The position numbers and the translations under genes are program-made. Below the pieces are notes generated by a model. That model worked only from the letters and a program-made list of their open reading frames with translations, was not told the origin of the DNA and searched no databases. A stretch of DNA of 64,000 nt, taken from assembly GCF_000001735.4 (NCBI RefSeq), contig NC_003074.8, positions 10,416,101 to 10,480,100 on the forward strand, given 5' to 3'. Within the stretch, counting starts at the first letter, position 1, and each line of letters begins with the position of its first letter. The stretch is from Arabidopsis thaliana (Eukaryota > Streptophyta > Magnoliopsida > Brassicales > Brassicaceae). Below are positions 11,201 through 24,385 of the stretch, one piece after another.

Positions 11201-14200
11201 ATGTTTCTTCAATTGGCAGCGGGAGGACCAGTGACAATTAGTTCTACAGAAAATGATCCTAAAGAAGACACTTCACCGTGGGCTTCTGACAGTGATTGGG
11301 AAGAAGTGCCTGTTGAACAGAATACTTCTGTCTCTAAGCTTGAAGCGAATTTAAGCAATCAGCATATCCCCAAGGACATTAGTATCGCTGAGGGTGTAGC
11401 ATGGGAAGAATATAGTTGTAAAAATGCCAATAACTCCGTGGAGAATGATACAGTAACAAAGATCACAAAAGGATATCTGGAAGAAGAAGCTGATCTGCAG
11501 GAGGCTATCAAGAAAAGTCTTCTTGAATTACACGATAAGGAATCCGGGGATGTCCTTGAAGAAAATCAATCAGTAAGGGTAAATCTTGTTGTTGACAAGC
11601 CAAGCGAAGATAGTCTTTGTTCTAGGGAAACGGTTGGTGAAGCTGAGGAAGAGAGATTTCTGGACGAAATAACAATCTTGAAAACCAGTGGTGCTATAAG
11701 TGAGCAGTCCAACACTTCTGTAGCGGGCAATGCAGATGGTCAGAAAGGGATAACCAAACAATTTGGTACACACCCTTCTTCCGGTTCTAATAACGTTAGC
11801 CATGCTGTGAGCAATAAATTGTCAAAGGTAAAATCAGTTATCTCACCCGAGAAAGCATTAAATGTTGCTAGTCAAAACCGCATGCTATCCACCATGGCTA
11901 AACAGCACAATGAAGAAGGTTCTGAAAGTTTTGGTGGAGAATCTGTTAAAGTGTCTGCTATGCCCATAGCTGATGAGGAAATAACTGGTTTTCTTGATGA
12001 AAAAGATAATGCTGATGGTGAATCATCTATCATGATGGACGATAAGAGAGATTATAGTAGACGTAAAATCCAGAGTCTTGTCACTGAATCAAGGGACCCT
12101 TCTCGTAATGTCGTCAGATCGCGAATAGGGATACTACATGACACAGATTCACAAAATGAAAGAAGGGAGGAAAATAACTCTAACGAGCACACTTTCAATA
12201 TTGACAGTTCAACAGATTTTGAAGAGAAAGGCGTGCCTGTTGAATTTTCAGAGGCAAATATAGAGGAGGAAATTCGAGTTCTCGACCAAGAATTCGTAAG
12301 TTTAGGTGATGAACAGAGAAAACTTGAGCGGAATGCTGAATCTGTGAGCAGTGAGATGTTTGCAGAATGCCAGGTTTGCCCCTTGTCTTTATACATATGA
12401 GTCATTGTCCTCTTTATACAGCCCTTTTGCAAACTTTCCGAAGTTTCTGTTCGTGTTTGATTTGACAACAAACTTATAATGCTTTGTCGATCTTGGTTTT
12501 CCGTAGGAGCTACTCCAAATTTTTGGCATACCGTACATCATAGCTCCCATGGAAGCAGAGGCACAGTGTGCATTTATGGAACAATCAAACCTTGTTGATG
12601 GCATTGTCACTGACGATTCTGATGTATTCTTGTTTGGAGCAAGGAGCGTGTACAAAAATATATTTGATGATCGTAAATATGTGGAGACATACTTTATGAA
12701 GGTGTGCATTTCCTTTCTTACACTCTGTTTTCCAACATGTGGATTTAAGTACCTCATTTCTTTTTATTTTGGCTGTGATGATCACATAAGCTTCCATCAT
12801 ACTATCTATGGTTTGTCCTCTGTTATAACTTCTTAGCTCTTCTGTAGTTTCCTCTGGATTGTAACTTTTTTGGTAGTAGGTTAAATTTTCCTTTATCAGG
12901 AATAAGTTGATACATTGTTTCGGTAGTAAGTTGATATATTTGTATTTATCGATCTGTTTGAAGTTACAATTTAACCGCATGCATTCACTTTTTCAAATGT
13001 CTGGTGATTACATCTCTAATCTCTTTTGATTTTTCAGGACATTGAGAAGGAGTTAGGCTTGAGCAGAGATAAAATAATCCGCATGGCAATGCTTCTAGGA
13101 AGTGATTACACAGAAGGAATCAGGTTAGCTGAGGTTTTAACTGCATAAGGTCAAAGTTCCGCTCTTTATGTAATTGATATCATAATTGTTTTGACATGCA
13201 GTGGTATTGGTATTGTCAATGCTATTGAAGTTGTGACTGCTTTTCCCGAGGAGGATGGGCTTCAGAAATTTCGTGAATGGGTTGAATCACCTGATCCAAC
13301 CATTTTAGGAAAGACTGATGCAAAAACAGGTTCAAAGGTAAAGAAGCGTGGGTCTGCCTCCGTAGATAATAAAGGAATCATCTCAGGTGCCTCGACTGAT
13401 GACACCGAAGAAATCAAGCAAATCTTCATGGATCAGCATGTATGGCTCTTTTACCATAACTTAATGTTAAATTTATTATGGTCCAACTTGTTCAAGATTG
13501 ACAAAACCTTTCTCCTAATTTGATTACGATTTGAATTTTACAGAGAAAGGTAAGCAAGAACTGGCATATTCCATTGACTTTCCCTAGTGAGGCTGTTATA
13601 TCAGCCTACTTAAATCCGCAAGTGGATCTGTCGACTGAGAAATTCTCATGGGGCAAACCTGATCTTTCAGTACTTAGAAAGTAAGTTGTTCCTTTACTTA
13701 ACATTTCATCTAAACAGTATGGCATAGCTTGACCTTTTTTTTTGGAGCCACTTACAGCGGCAGAAAGGTTTCAATGAATCTGAAGTATATGAAAAATATA
13801 TATATCATGACTTGTCCGATGGACCCGGTTTCTGTAATAATCTACTTATCAATTTATGAAACAATGTCCTGAGTTCTGATTCTGTAGTATCACTTTTTGT
13901 GAAGGCTATGCTGGGAAAAGTTTAATTGGAACGGCAAGAAAACAGATGAACTACTACTACCAGTCTTGAAGGAGTATGAAAAGCGCGAGGTCTTCATCTA
14001 ACATTTGATCTCTTATCGTTGATATGCTTATGAATAAATAATATGAACAGAATCTGACAATTTGTTTTCTTTCCACGAAGACGCAACTTCGGATTGAAGC
14101 TTTCTATTCCTTTAATGAAAGATTTGCAAAGATCCGTAGTAAAAGAATCAACAAAGCTGTCAAAGGAATTGGTGGAGGTCTGTCGTCAGATGTGGCCGAT

Positions 14201-15078
14201 CATACTCTCCAGGAAGGTCCAAGAAAACGAAATAAGAAAAAAGTTGCTCCTCATGAAACTGAAGATAACAACACTTCAGACAAAGATTCACCTATAGCCA
14301 ATGAGAAAGTGAAAAACAAAAGGAAGCGCTTAGAAAAACCATCTAGTAGTAGAGGTAGAGGCAGAGCCCAGAAAAGAGGACGAGGAAGAGGAAGAGTCCA
14401 AAAAGATCTCCTTGAGCTATCCGACGGCAGTTCTGATGATGATGATGACGATGACAAGGTAGTGGAATTGGAGGCAAAACCGGCCAATCTTCAAAAAGTG
14501 CGAAAGGTAAGCTTTCTTAATGGAACCAAATTACTTCTTTTAATTGATTATGTAGTGGGTTCACTTTGTTATCTGTCATTCCCCAGTCAACACGATCTCG
14601 GAATCCTGTGATGTACAGTGCAAAAGAAGATGATGAATTGGACGAGTCAAGAAGCAATGAAGGATCTCCGAGTGAGAATTTCGAAGAGGTTGACGAAGGC
14701 AGAATAGGAAATGATGATTCTGTAGATGCATCAATCAACGACTGTCCTTCCGAAGACTACATTCAAACGGGAGGTGGGTTCTGTGCAGATGAAGCTGATG
14801 AGATTGGAGATGCTCATTTGGAAGATAAAGCTACCGATGATTACAGAGTGATCGGTGGCGGATTCTGTGTTGATGAAGATGAAACAGCTGAGGAAAACAC
14901 AATGGATGATGATGCAGAAATTTTAAAGATGGAGAGTGAAGAACAACGAAAGAAAGGTAAACGTCGAAACGAAGAAGATGCATCATTGGATGAGAATGTT
15001 GACATTCATTTTGGGAATTCTTCAGCTGGAGGATTAAGTGCGATGCCTTTCTTGAAGAGAAAGAAGAGAAAAAACTGA
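8221..15078 (+). CDS. UVH3: XPG/RAD2-type structure-specific endonuclease UVH3
   Basis: AT3G28030 by recognition. XPG cuts the 3' side of the damage bubble in nucleotide excision repair with TFIIH. Exons: 8221-8308, 8387-8637, 8727-8908, 8994-9051, 9500-9609, 9695-9821, 10131-10208, 10295-10348, 10452-10636, 10717-12373, 12507-12701, 13038-13123, 13202-13439, 13544-13680, 13905-13989, 14081-14506, 14587-15078 (about 1,482 aa; all junctions keep frame). The N-nuclease domain starts MGVQGLW, with D30 and D77 (FVFDG). The I-nuclease domain has E946/E948 (MEAEAQ), D967/D969 (TDDSD) and D1018 (LGSDYTEG), so all acidic active-site positions are present. The acidic spacer between them carries a UIM at 633-648 ([13 protein letters not shown]). 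A PIP-box-like QLRIEAFY is at 1179-1186. The tail has an RG-rich stretch, two GGGFC motifs and a terminal basic FLKRKKRKN nuclear signal. My length may differ by a few residues from the reference model. Confidence 0.95.
8309..8386 (+). other. Frame-preserving first intron of UVH3
   Basis: This 78-nt intron (GTAAAC...TTTGCAG) splits the codon of active-site D30. Its length is a multiple of three and it has no in-frame stop, so the first exon reads through without interruption. Removal gives LAIDASIW, which matches XPG; retention would add 26 residues ahead of a regenerated Asp. Confidence 0.85.
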
Positions 15079-16439
15079 AAAAACTTCGTTTAGTTTTATA
15101 TTTTAGTAAATGGTAAAAGTAATTAGGGGAGTAAAAAATGTATGATATTTGAAATTTTCTTATGTTTAACTGTTTTGAGAGAATCAACAAATGATTATGA
15201 TGTGAATAGAATTAGAATCTTGAAGTTACAAGTTTTAAGTGGTTTTGCGGCAAACGATAAAGGTAAACAGTAAACGTTAAAAAGAATGAGAATCAAACAG
15301 TTTTATGATCCATTGACGATGGTCTCCTTTTACCAAACCCTTTGTTTCTCGAGAAAAAAACATTCTTCTACATAAAATTTCTCAACAAGTTTTGAGTCTA
15401 ACTACATTTTTCACTGAAATATTTGTTTGCCTTCGAGTTGACCCAGGGACCCGGATACTCACGGGCTCGGTTGTAACATGAAGCCCACTGTTAATCAAAT
15501 CATATGTTATCAGAAACTGAATTTTGAAAAACCTTTCTCTTATTTATATTTTTGAGAACGGTTTCCAAAAATGATATTTTCCAAAATTTTCGAAAAGAAA
15601 TATATGATTCAAAAATAAACTGAGAAATGTGAAGAAGCACTAACAAGTGACAACCAAACATTCATTAGTTTAGGCTGTTGACCCCAAAAACAAATATAAA
15701 GTTTAGGCTTCAAACCTCTATTCACGTTACATGATTATATTAGGGATAACCATAACAATCTAATCGATTAAATCCTTCATCCAAATTCAAATTATATGAT
15801 TTTGAAGAAACTGATTGAGTTCCTTTTGTTACAAGATTGTCTTTGGCAGAAAGAATATTTTGAAATGGGTAAACAATAAATTATTGAAAAACGACCAAGA
15901 TTTGAGAACGTGCAACTTTCCCAAACATCAGACACCAGATTCAATCTTCCATATGGACCATATCTCATCGGCACTGGTTGCTATTATTGTGTAACGATAG
16001 AATCGTGAAAAACAAATACAAAATAGAATAAATGATCTTAATATACCAAATTGAGAAAGAAAAAAATACAAAATAAATATGTGATTGTATATATAGACGT
16101 TTTATGAATATATGTCTAGAGATGTATCACATCACATCACTGAAACATATATTTTTGTAGTTTTACTTTTACTATGTTTAGATTGGTTAGAGATGCAACT
16201 GTAGGTTAATTGTTGTAAATGTAGCTTTGTTTTTTTTTTCTCTGTATAAAATATCTTATAGTATCTAAATATTTAATATAACTGTTTTGGAAAAAGACTC
16301 AAATATGAACAAACACAAAATATTTCGAGAGGTATTACTGGTAAAGTCTTATTGGTAAATCAAAGTCTGGAGACATTACCAATTCACATACATATTTTGG
16401 TAGAGTAACTATTAAGTTTAAAATTATATTATCGAATTA
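15079..16439. other. UVH3 3' flank and spacer
   Basis: The first 100-150 bases are probably the UVH3 3' UTR; I see no single clear polyadenylation signal. The rest is A+T-rich with no gene. A short GC-richer patch at 15430-15480 was not identified. Confidence 0.4.
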
Positions 16440-16978
16440 CAGTTAAACCTTTATAAATTAATACTCGATAAATTAATAATCTTTACAAATTAATAAATTC
16501 TTCCAGTCTCGAGTTGGGACCAGTGTAAAAAGTGACACAAATCGATAAATTAATAAGATAATAACTTTTTTGAAAGTCCTATGTAAATATATGGTCCCAT
16601 CAATATCATAAATTAATAATTGTATAAATGTATCAATTATATATATACATTATATGTAAGAAATTTTTTTGAAATATAATTCTAATAATTTTTTGCTTAA
16701 ATTTGTATTTATTCTTATTTAAAATTTAGATTTAGTATTTTACTGTATCAAAAACTTTTAGTGTTGTTTTCTAAACATGATATTATGTTTTACTTGTAAT
16801 TGATTTTTGAAAGATATTTTCTAGAATGAAAAAAATCCTTTAGAAATTTTTGAAAAGTTACTAAATTAGGAAAATCTCTCTATAAATTAATAAATATTAA
16901 TTTATCGATAAATTAAAACTTCTCTAAATTAATAAAATATTGCAGTCCCAACATTATTAATTTATAGAGGTTTTACTG
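16440..16978. mobile_element. Emigrant-type (pogo-derived) MITE
   Basis: The 539-bp element starts CAGTTAAACCTTTATAAATT and ends with the inverted counterpart AATTTATAGAGGTTTTACTG, flanked on both sides by TA. Ends of the form CAGTAAAACCTCTATAAATT and TA targets fit the Emigrant family derived from the pogo-like Lemi1 transposon. The interior is repeats of TAAATTAATA and codes for nothing. Two related copies lie at 37551 and 59635. Confidence 0.8.
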
Positions 16979-18110
16979 TATATGTATTTGTTGTAACTCA
17001 CGGGTTCAATAGTGATAAAGGTTAATATTTCTATATCATGATTGAATTTGATTCCCATTGAACATTAACTATGCAGATTAATGGCGACAAACTAACGGTA
17101 ATCTTTAACATCGGTGTTGATAAATCATGACGAAGTGCTTATGTGAAAAGTCGTTCACAAAATCGTTTACCATAGAAAAATGAAAAGATTTAAGATTTGT
17201 TAATCATGAATATTAAGACAATTATTTATTACAAAATTCAAAATTTAAGGTATTTTCTAATGATAGCGTAACAAATTAAAAAAAATACTTATTTACACAG
17301 AATATTATTTATACTATTTTTTTTCTAACATGATTTTAGTCTTAACCAAATAAGTTTGTAAGTTCAAAAATGTGTTGGTTATCTATTATAAAAATTACAA
17401 AATTTGATTGAAAAAATAATTATAATGCTGATTGTAACTATTTTCGTAAAAATGCTAATTGCAATATAACTTTTCTATAAGATTATTTTTTTATATAGCT
17501 TTTATTTATTTATAAGTCTAATTAAAACAACATGTACCCAAAATAAACAAAACACAAATCATAGTCAATGGTGTTTAAAAACTAATGTCTCAAACCAAGA
17601 AACATATCAATCTCCTTTAGTAATATAATTATAATCTTAAAGTTATTTGTTCACAACTTTTTAAAGAGCTTAATTTAAGTTTATGATTTGAATCTAAAAT
17701 TGAGAGGTGGGCAGGACAAAGTGAGATGTCGAGACAAAAATACAGATAAGCTAATTTGTGCGGTGGATTTTACACAAACTTTGTCAGTCACGAGACTCTT
17801 TCTTATTCTAATGGCACCAAACCCTAGTTTTGTTCTTTTCTTCTTTACTTTTTTATTTATCATAAATATTTTATTTGGATTCTCATACTCTCATATGTCT
17901 CTTTCCCTATTGACCATATCTTTTTATCTCATCTCTTCCCTTTCTTGTGATATAACTTTTTACTCTATTATTATGACAAGTCGGGGCTAGATATGGTTGT
18001 AGTCCAATGATCTTATTATTTGCTAGACTATAGATTTATATGTATTGGACACACACACTTGATAAGACCATATTTTATTGATTCTATTAACTAGTAAGCA
18101 CTAAATATAG
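16979..18110. other. A+T-rich spacer
   Basis: No gene or element ends were found. A short open frame at 17688-17990 encodes a low-complexity hydrophobic peptide typical of T-rich DNA, and I do not call it. Confidence 0.4.
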
Positions 18111-18432
18111 TCTCGATATTTTTAGTCTTTTTTTTTTTTGTCATCTGAAATTTAATTAATAAAACTTGTTGTGGAAACAAGGAGAGATACATATGCCCAA
18201 ACAAGGGAAACTAAAGCTGGCGGACAAAAGAAAAGTCCCCAGAAACTAAAGCCGGCGGAATACATGATTTCCCCGGAAACTAAGCCCTGTGAAAGGGAAG
18301 TTAAAAACAACAGAATTACCAAACAGAAAATTCGAATCGAAAGAGGACGATGCTATAAACTAAGAACAGAGGAAAAAGGCTAAAATCCTAAGGGAAGCGA
18401 TAAACCAAAGAATTTCTCGATATTTTTAGTCT
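18111..18432 (-). mobile_element. 5'-truncated retroposon with perfect 18-bp TSD
   Basis: An insert at 18129-18414 is flanked by perfect 18-bp direct repeats TCTCGATATTTTTAGTCT at 18111-18128 and 18415-18432. The insert begins on the plus strand with an 11-base T tract, so it is a minus-strand retroposon of about 286 bp with a poly(A) tail. Its interior is clearly richer in G+C than its flanks. It has no coding frame that I recognise. It is most likely the 3' end of a LINE or a similar target-primed insertion; the perfect duplication suggests recent arrival. Confidence 0.8.
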
Positions 18433-18985
18433 ACAAATCATAATTTCTTTTACGATTCAAAATTATATATTTTCGACAAATAATTTCTATTATTTTATCT
18501 AAAAAACTCGGATAATTAGTCGGGTACGGATTAGGTTATGAAAATACCTTCGTAAAACCTTATAATATGATATTGTTTTCCGGATATTCGAGTGGGTGTT
18601 CTGACCTCAAATGAAGATAAATCCCTAAAACCTTGTAAGTTGTAACATGGTTTTAGGGAATCATGTTAATTTTTTTGGCAGGATAGGGAATCATGTTAAT
18701 GGCATTAACTAATAGTGTGTACCTAATTAGTAAAGACATGTCTATTAAGAGAAAATTGACTAAACCGGACAATTTTGGTTAGACCGGATAAAGACCATGT
18801 GGTCCATTTAGCCTTAGTGATCATATGTATACTCGATCTAGTTGTAAGTTGTTGTCATGTAGCTAACTTCAGAATCTTACTCACTAACACTTCGAGTTTC
18901 TTCTCATTGGCACAAAACTTAACTCCATTCTCTTTTTCTCTCTCTCTTCTATCTTTCACCAAAATGCCATAACTCTCTCTTCCCC
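18433..18985. other. Spacer and LRR-kinase promoter region
   Basis: No gene is seen. An 18-base direct repeat AGGGAATCATGTTAATTT/AGGGAATCATGTTAATGG lies at about 18655 and 18685. Confidence 0.4.
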
Positions 18986-18993
18986 TATATACC
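18986..18993 (+). promoter_or_regulatory. TATA-like box of the LRR kinase
   Basis: TATATACC lies 53 bases upstream of the ATG at 19039 and follows CT-rich sequence, as is common at Arabidopsis core promoters. The leader between it and the ATG is very short, so a site further upstream is possible. Confidence 0.4.
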
Positions 18994-19038
18994 AAAAATT
19001 AATCTGTATCTCTCTATCCATCAAGAGAGAGCATCACA

Positions 19039-22000
19039 ATGGGCAAACAGAGAAGAACCATGATCTCATTTACTCTGTTTCTCACATTGACAATGATGTC
19101 ATCACTCATCAATGGCGATACCGACTCAATTCAACTAAACGACGACGTTTTAGGACTCATCGTCTTCAAATCAGACCTCAACGACCCATTTTCACACCTT
19201 GAGTCATGGACCGAAGACGACAACACTCCTTGTTCATGGAGTTACGTCAAATGCAACCCCAAAACATCTCGAGTCATCGAGCTTTCTCTCGACGGTTTAG
19301 CCTTAACCGGAAAAATCAACCGCGGAATCCAAAAGCTTCAACGTTTAAAAGTACTCTCACTTTCCAACAACAACTTCACCGGAAACATCAACGCTCTCTC
19401 AAACAACAACCATCTCCAAAAGCTAGATCTTAGCCACAACAATCTCTCCGGTCAAATCCCTTCTTCTCTCGGTTCAATAACCTCCTTGCAACACCTTGAC
19501 TTAACCGGAAACTCCTTCTCCGGTACACTCTCTGACGATTTGTTCAACAACTGTTCCTCTCTTAGATATCTTTCTCTCTCCCACAACCACCTCGAAGGTC
19601 AAATCCCAAGTACTCTGTTTCGATGCTCTGTTTTAAACAGTCTCAATCTTTCAAGAAACCGTTTCTCCGGTAACCCTAGCTTCGTCTCAGGAATCTGGAG
19701 ACTTGAGAGGTTAAGAGCTTTAGATCTATCTTCTAACTCACTTTCTGGTTCAATACCTTTGGGGATACTCTCTCTACATAACTTGAAAGAGTTGCAACTA
19801 CAGAGGAATCAGTTCTCTGGAGCATTGCCTTCAGATATTGGACTCTGTCCTCATTTAAACAGAGTTGATCTAAGTTCCAATCATTTCTCTGGTGAACTTC
19901 CAAGAACTCTTCAGAAGCTGAAATCTTTAAATCACTTCGATGTATCGAACAATTTGCTCTCCGGTGATTTCCCGCCATGGATCGGTGACATGACCGGTTT
20001 AGTACACTTGGATTTCTCCAGCAATGAGTTAACCGGAAAGCTTCCTTCTTCTATTAGTAACTTGAGGTCTCTAAAGGATCTAAACTTGTCTGAGAACAAA
20101 CTCTCCGGCGAGGTACCTGAGTCTTTGGAATCATGCAAAGAGCTTATGATTGTTCAGCTTAAAGGCAATGACTTCTCCGGTAACATTCCTGATGGTTTTT
20201 TTGATCTTGGTCTTCAAGAAATGGATTTTTCGGGTAACGGTTTAACCGGTTCGATCCCAAGAGGCTCAAGCAGGCTTTTCGAGTCACTCATAAGGCTCGA
20301 TCTTTCGCATAACAGTCTCACTGGAAGTATACCTGGTGAAGTAGGACTCTTCATCCACATGAGATACCTTAATTTATCATGGAACCATTTCAACACAAGA
20401 GTTCCTCCTGAAATTGAGTTTCTACAGAACTTAACGGTATTGGATCTTAGGAACAGTGCACTGATTGGTTCGGTTCCTGCTGATATATGTGAGTCTCAGA
20501 GTCTTCAGATACTTCAACTGGATGGTAACTCACTAACCGGTTCTATACCGGAAGGAATCGGAAACTGCTCTTCTCTTAAATTGTTGTAAGTCACTGTTTC
20601 TTGTATACATTTTTGCTTCATTGCAAATGTTTTCGTATATTGATTACAAGTTTTCTTGTTGCAGGAGTTTGTCTCATAACAATCTTACCGGTCCTATTCC
20701 TAAATCTCTTTCAAACTTACAAGAGCTCAAGATTTTAAAGCTAGAGGCTAATAAGCTTAGTGGAGAAATACCGAAAGAGCTTGGGGATTTGCAGAATCTG
20801 TTATTGGTTAACGTTTCGTTTAACCGACTTATCGGAAGGTTACCATTGGGAGATGTGTTCCAAAGCTTAGACCAGAGTGCTATACAAGGAAACCTAGGTA
20901 TTTGTTCACCGTTGTTGAGAGGTCCTTGTACACTGAATGTTCCAAAGCCTCTTGTCATCAATCCAAACTCCTACGGGAATGGGAACAATATGCCTGGAAA
21001 CCGAGCAAGCGGTGGTTCTGGAACATTCCACCGCAGAATGTTCCTGAGTGTTTCAGTGATTGTAGCAATATCAGCTGCGATTCTCATCTTCTCTGGAGTC
21101 ATAATTATAACGCTGCTTAACGCGTCTGTTAGAAGACGGCTTGCATTTGTAGACAATGCGTTGGAAAGCATTTTCTCGGGGTCTTCGAAATCAGGAAGAA
21201 GCTTAATGATGGGTAAACTTGTTCTGTTAAACTCAAGAACTTCACGTTCCTCGTCTTCGTCTCAAGAGTTCGAAAGAAACCCAGAGTCACTTCTCAACAA
21301 AGCTTCAAGAATCGGTGAAGGGGTTTTTGGAACAGTCTACAAAGCACCTTTAGGAGAGCAAGGGAGAAACTTGGCTGTTAAGAAACTTGTCCCGTCTCCG
21401 ATTCTTCAAAACCTAGAAGATTTTGATCGCGAAGTTCGGATATTGGCGAAAGCGAAGCACCCTAATCTAGTATCGATCAAAGGGTATTTCTGGACACCGG
21501 ACTTGCATCTTCTGGTATCAGAATACATCCCCAATGGAAACTTGCAGTCCAAGTTACACGAACGAGAACCCTCAACACCGCCTCTTTCTTGGGACGTAAG
21601 ATACAAAATCATCCTCGGTACAGCTAAAGGACTCGCTTATCTCCATCACACATTCCGTCCAACAACCATCCACTTCAACCTGAAACCGACAAACATCCTC
21701 CTCGACGAGAAAAACAACCCGAAAATCTCTGATTTCGGGCTATCTCGTCTCCTAACAACACAAGACGGGAACACAATGAACAACAACAGGTTTCAAAACG
21801 CTTTAGGCTACGTAGCGCCTGAACTAGAGTGTCAGAACTTAAGGGTCAACGAGAAATGCGATGTTTACGGGTTCGGGGTTTTGATACTCGAACTGGTGAC
21901 TGGTCGGAGACCGGTGGAGTATGGTGAAGACAGCTTTGTGATACTTAGTGACCATGTTCGAGTTATGTTAGAACAAGGGAATGTGTTGGAGTGTATTGAT

Positions 22001-22168
22001 CCTGTGATGGAGGAACAATACTCTGAAGATGAGGTTTTGCCTGTCTTGAAACTTGCTCTGGTCTGTACTTCTCAGATACCTTCGAATCGGCCAACAATGG
22101 CCGAGATTGTTCAGATCTTGCAGGTCATCAATTCTCCTGTTCCCCACCGTATCATGGATAGTTTCTAA
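19039..22168 (+). CDS. LRR receptor-like protein kinase (atypical HFN loop)
   Basis: AT3G28040 by recognition. Two exons, 19039-20585 and 20665-22168, give 1,016 aa. The order is a signal peptide (hydrophobic about 9-26); an LRRNT cap with paired Cys around TPCSWSYVKC; roughly twenty plant-type LRRs ending near residue 610; a Ser/Gly-rich juxtamembrane stretch; one membrane helix (FLSVSVIVAISAAILIFSG); and an intracellular kinase domain from about residue 725. The kinase has a glycine loop GEGVFGTVYKA, an AVKK lysine, a DFG motif (ISDFGLSRL) and APE (APELE), but the catalytic loop reads HFNLKPTN: the HRD Asp is Asn at residue 854. The intron falls between two LRR codons, as in the LRR-XI/VII type receptors. 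It probably acts at the plasma membrane as a receptor or co-receptor; the ligand is unknown. Confidence 0.95.
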
Positions 22169-24385
22169 ACATCTTTGTGTTATAGTTAATTTTTCATTAG
22201 CTTTTCTTTTTGCAAATTTTACTTTGTCTGTGTCTTTTGTTGTGGTCTTTGTGTAGAGATTGCTTATTTCACAATGCTACGCTTTCTGTTCCTTCGTTAT
22301 CATTATCGTAACAATCATTGACCATTGCTATCGTGACATTAATAGTTTTTTTCTTTTCTTTTATGAGAATTAATTCTACATGCATTTAGCAATAGTACAA
22401 TTACAAATGTAGAACAATTTCTCACATTGAACAATTAAAAACATATTATAAAAATAATTATAAATTTATCATTCTAGATTTAATTTTCTTATATTTTTGG
22501 TTGCTAGTGTAAATCTTTTAAATTGCAAGAATACTCGACTTTCTAAAGGTTTCAAGGTAGTGACGGATTCAAACTTTTTAGTAAGAGCAAAATGTTAAAA
22601 ACCAATTTTTTTTTATAAAACTCACTAAAAGAGTATATCATAAATACTAATAACACCCTAAAATGTTTTTTTTTGGAATTAATTTTTCATTGCTTTCAAA
22701 TTTAATTTAAATAACAGAAAGTATATTTTGTTTTAGGTAAGATATATCATAACAAACTTGTACTTGTGGTTAAATTAAGTTGGGTAGATTGCATTCAACG
22801 TATTCTAATCATGTATTTTTCAAATAGATATGGTTCTGAAAGACCTATGACCAAATCTTATCCTTTATCTTTCTCTGTTGATGTTAATAGAATTGTCTGT
22901 CTTTTTTTTTTTGGGAATAGTTCTTGATTTTGTGTGTAGAACAAGAAAATGTGAAACTGTCATTTTATAAGCAGTAAAAAATAATTTGACTTGCTAAAAA
23001 GATAAAGATAGTTATGAAAATGACTAAAGGGTTTATTATGTCCCATGTGAAAAATGAATTTTAGCCGTTTGGACGAATAATTTCTCTTGATAATATATTA
23101 TTTTTTACGTGACGTATAATTCATCAAATACATTAACGCATTCTTTTTTGTACCATATTATTTTTTATATAAAATTTTTGATCTGGAATAAGTTTATATA
23201 TCCGTCATATATATGTGCAGTTTATTGTTTTGGGGTTCTAGTAATTACTTCTATATGATCACTTAATGCGTTAAATATTTTGATATATCCATTTACGCAA
23301 ATATCAATTGATTCTTAATGTTTTGTAAGTTGTAACCATCTTGTATGGGGTTAGCCCAATGTGTTTGTATCCACCATATGATCCCTAAATACTCAATAAA
23401 AATGAAAACCATTCGACAAAAAAATTATCAATTGATTATATATTTCGTTTTGCAAATACTCTTCTGGTTTTTTCTAACAAGTTTTCCTATGCGGTTTCTA
23501 AGTAAGTTATGTGCTCTTCTTGTTGCAACTTAATCCAAAGACAAAAATGTAGTCAATAAATAATCAAAATGAGTTGGTTCATGTATTAGCTTTCTCTGAA
23601 AACAATCTTTATAAAAAAATACGTTTGGAACAATGTTTGATATATGTTATATTTGATTTAATTATTGTTGTCCGTCCATTTTGGTTTTCTTTATAAAGAA
23701 ACACACTAATTCAAAGCATTCAATTAATACAAGGTGGGGTGGCTTAAATCGGGTAAGAAGGACAGAACAATAATGTGGTACATATTATTGTGAAAGGTTG
23801 TTTTCTTATTATCTTTTTTTTTTTGTATTCGACGTCGTTTTCTATCATCTAATAAAAAAGTTTCTGATTCTTTTATTTACTTGTAGGACAAAATCTTTTG
23901 TCACTAATTGATTTCTTACACCGTAGCTTTCCATCAAATTGAAATACACACACAAACACAAGCGCATCACGTTTCACGGCTACAATAATGTTCTTTTAGA
24001 TTTTGTTATTTTCCTAAATACTGACGTAAAAGTCATATCCAATATAATTGTTTTGTCTTTTCAATTTCTTTTTATGGGCAGACCCAAATATTATGCATAA
24101 ACATTATATATTAGAATATATTTTAGTTGTTAGTGAGCTAATTAGGTTTTATTGTATGGCGTGTGGAAACGGCATGCTTCCATTATATGCGAATGGTCTA
24201 AACCATGTGTTTTGGTATTCAATTATTATATAGACAATTAGTTAGGCCTTGGCTTTTTTTTTTGCGATTATGATATAATCTTATGAACCTGATAAAGAGA
24301 AGATCTAATCTTATGAACCTGATAAAAAGAAGATCTAATCTTGGTTCATTAAAATAAGGTAGTATTAAATTTGTACGGAAGTTGA
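22169..24385. other. Long A+T-rich spacer
   Basis: The first 100-200 bases are likely 3' UTR of the LRR kinase. The rest has no gene. A 30-bp unit (AATCTTATGAACCTGATAAA...) is tandemly doubled at about 24277-24336. Confidence 0.4.

Noticed and set aside
14251..14487. Minus-strand Ser-rich open frame opposite UVH3 exon 15
   Set aside because: It is the mirror of the acidic and RG-rich UVH3 coding sequence; composition explains it.
18171..18383. 70-codon plus-strand open frame
   Set aside because: It lies entirely in the TSD-flanked retroposon, which is oriented on the other strand; no homology is apparent.
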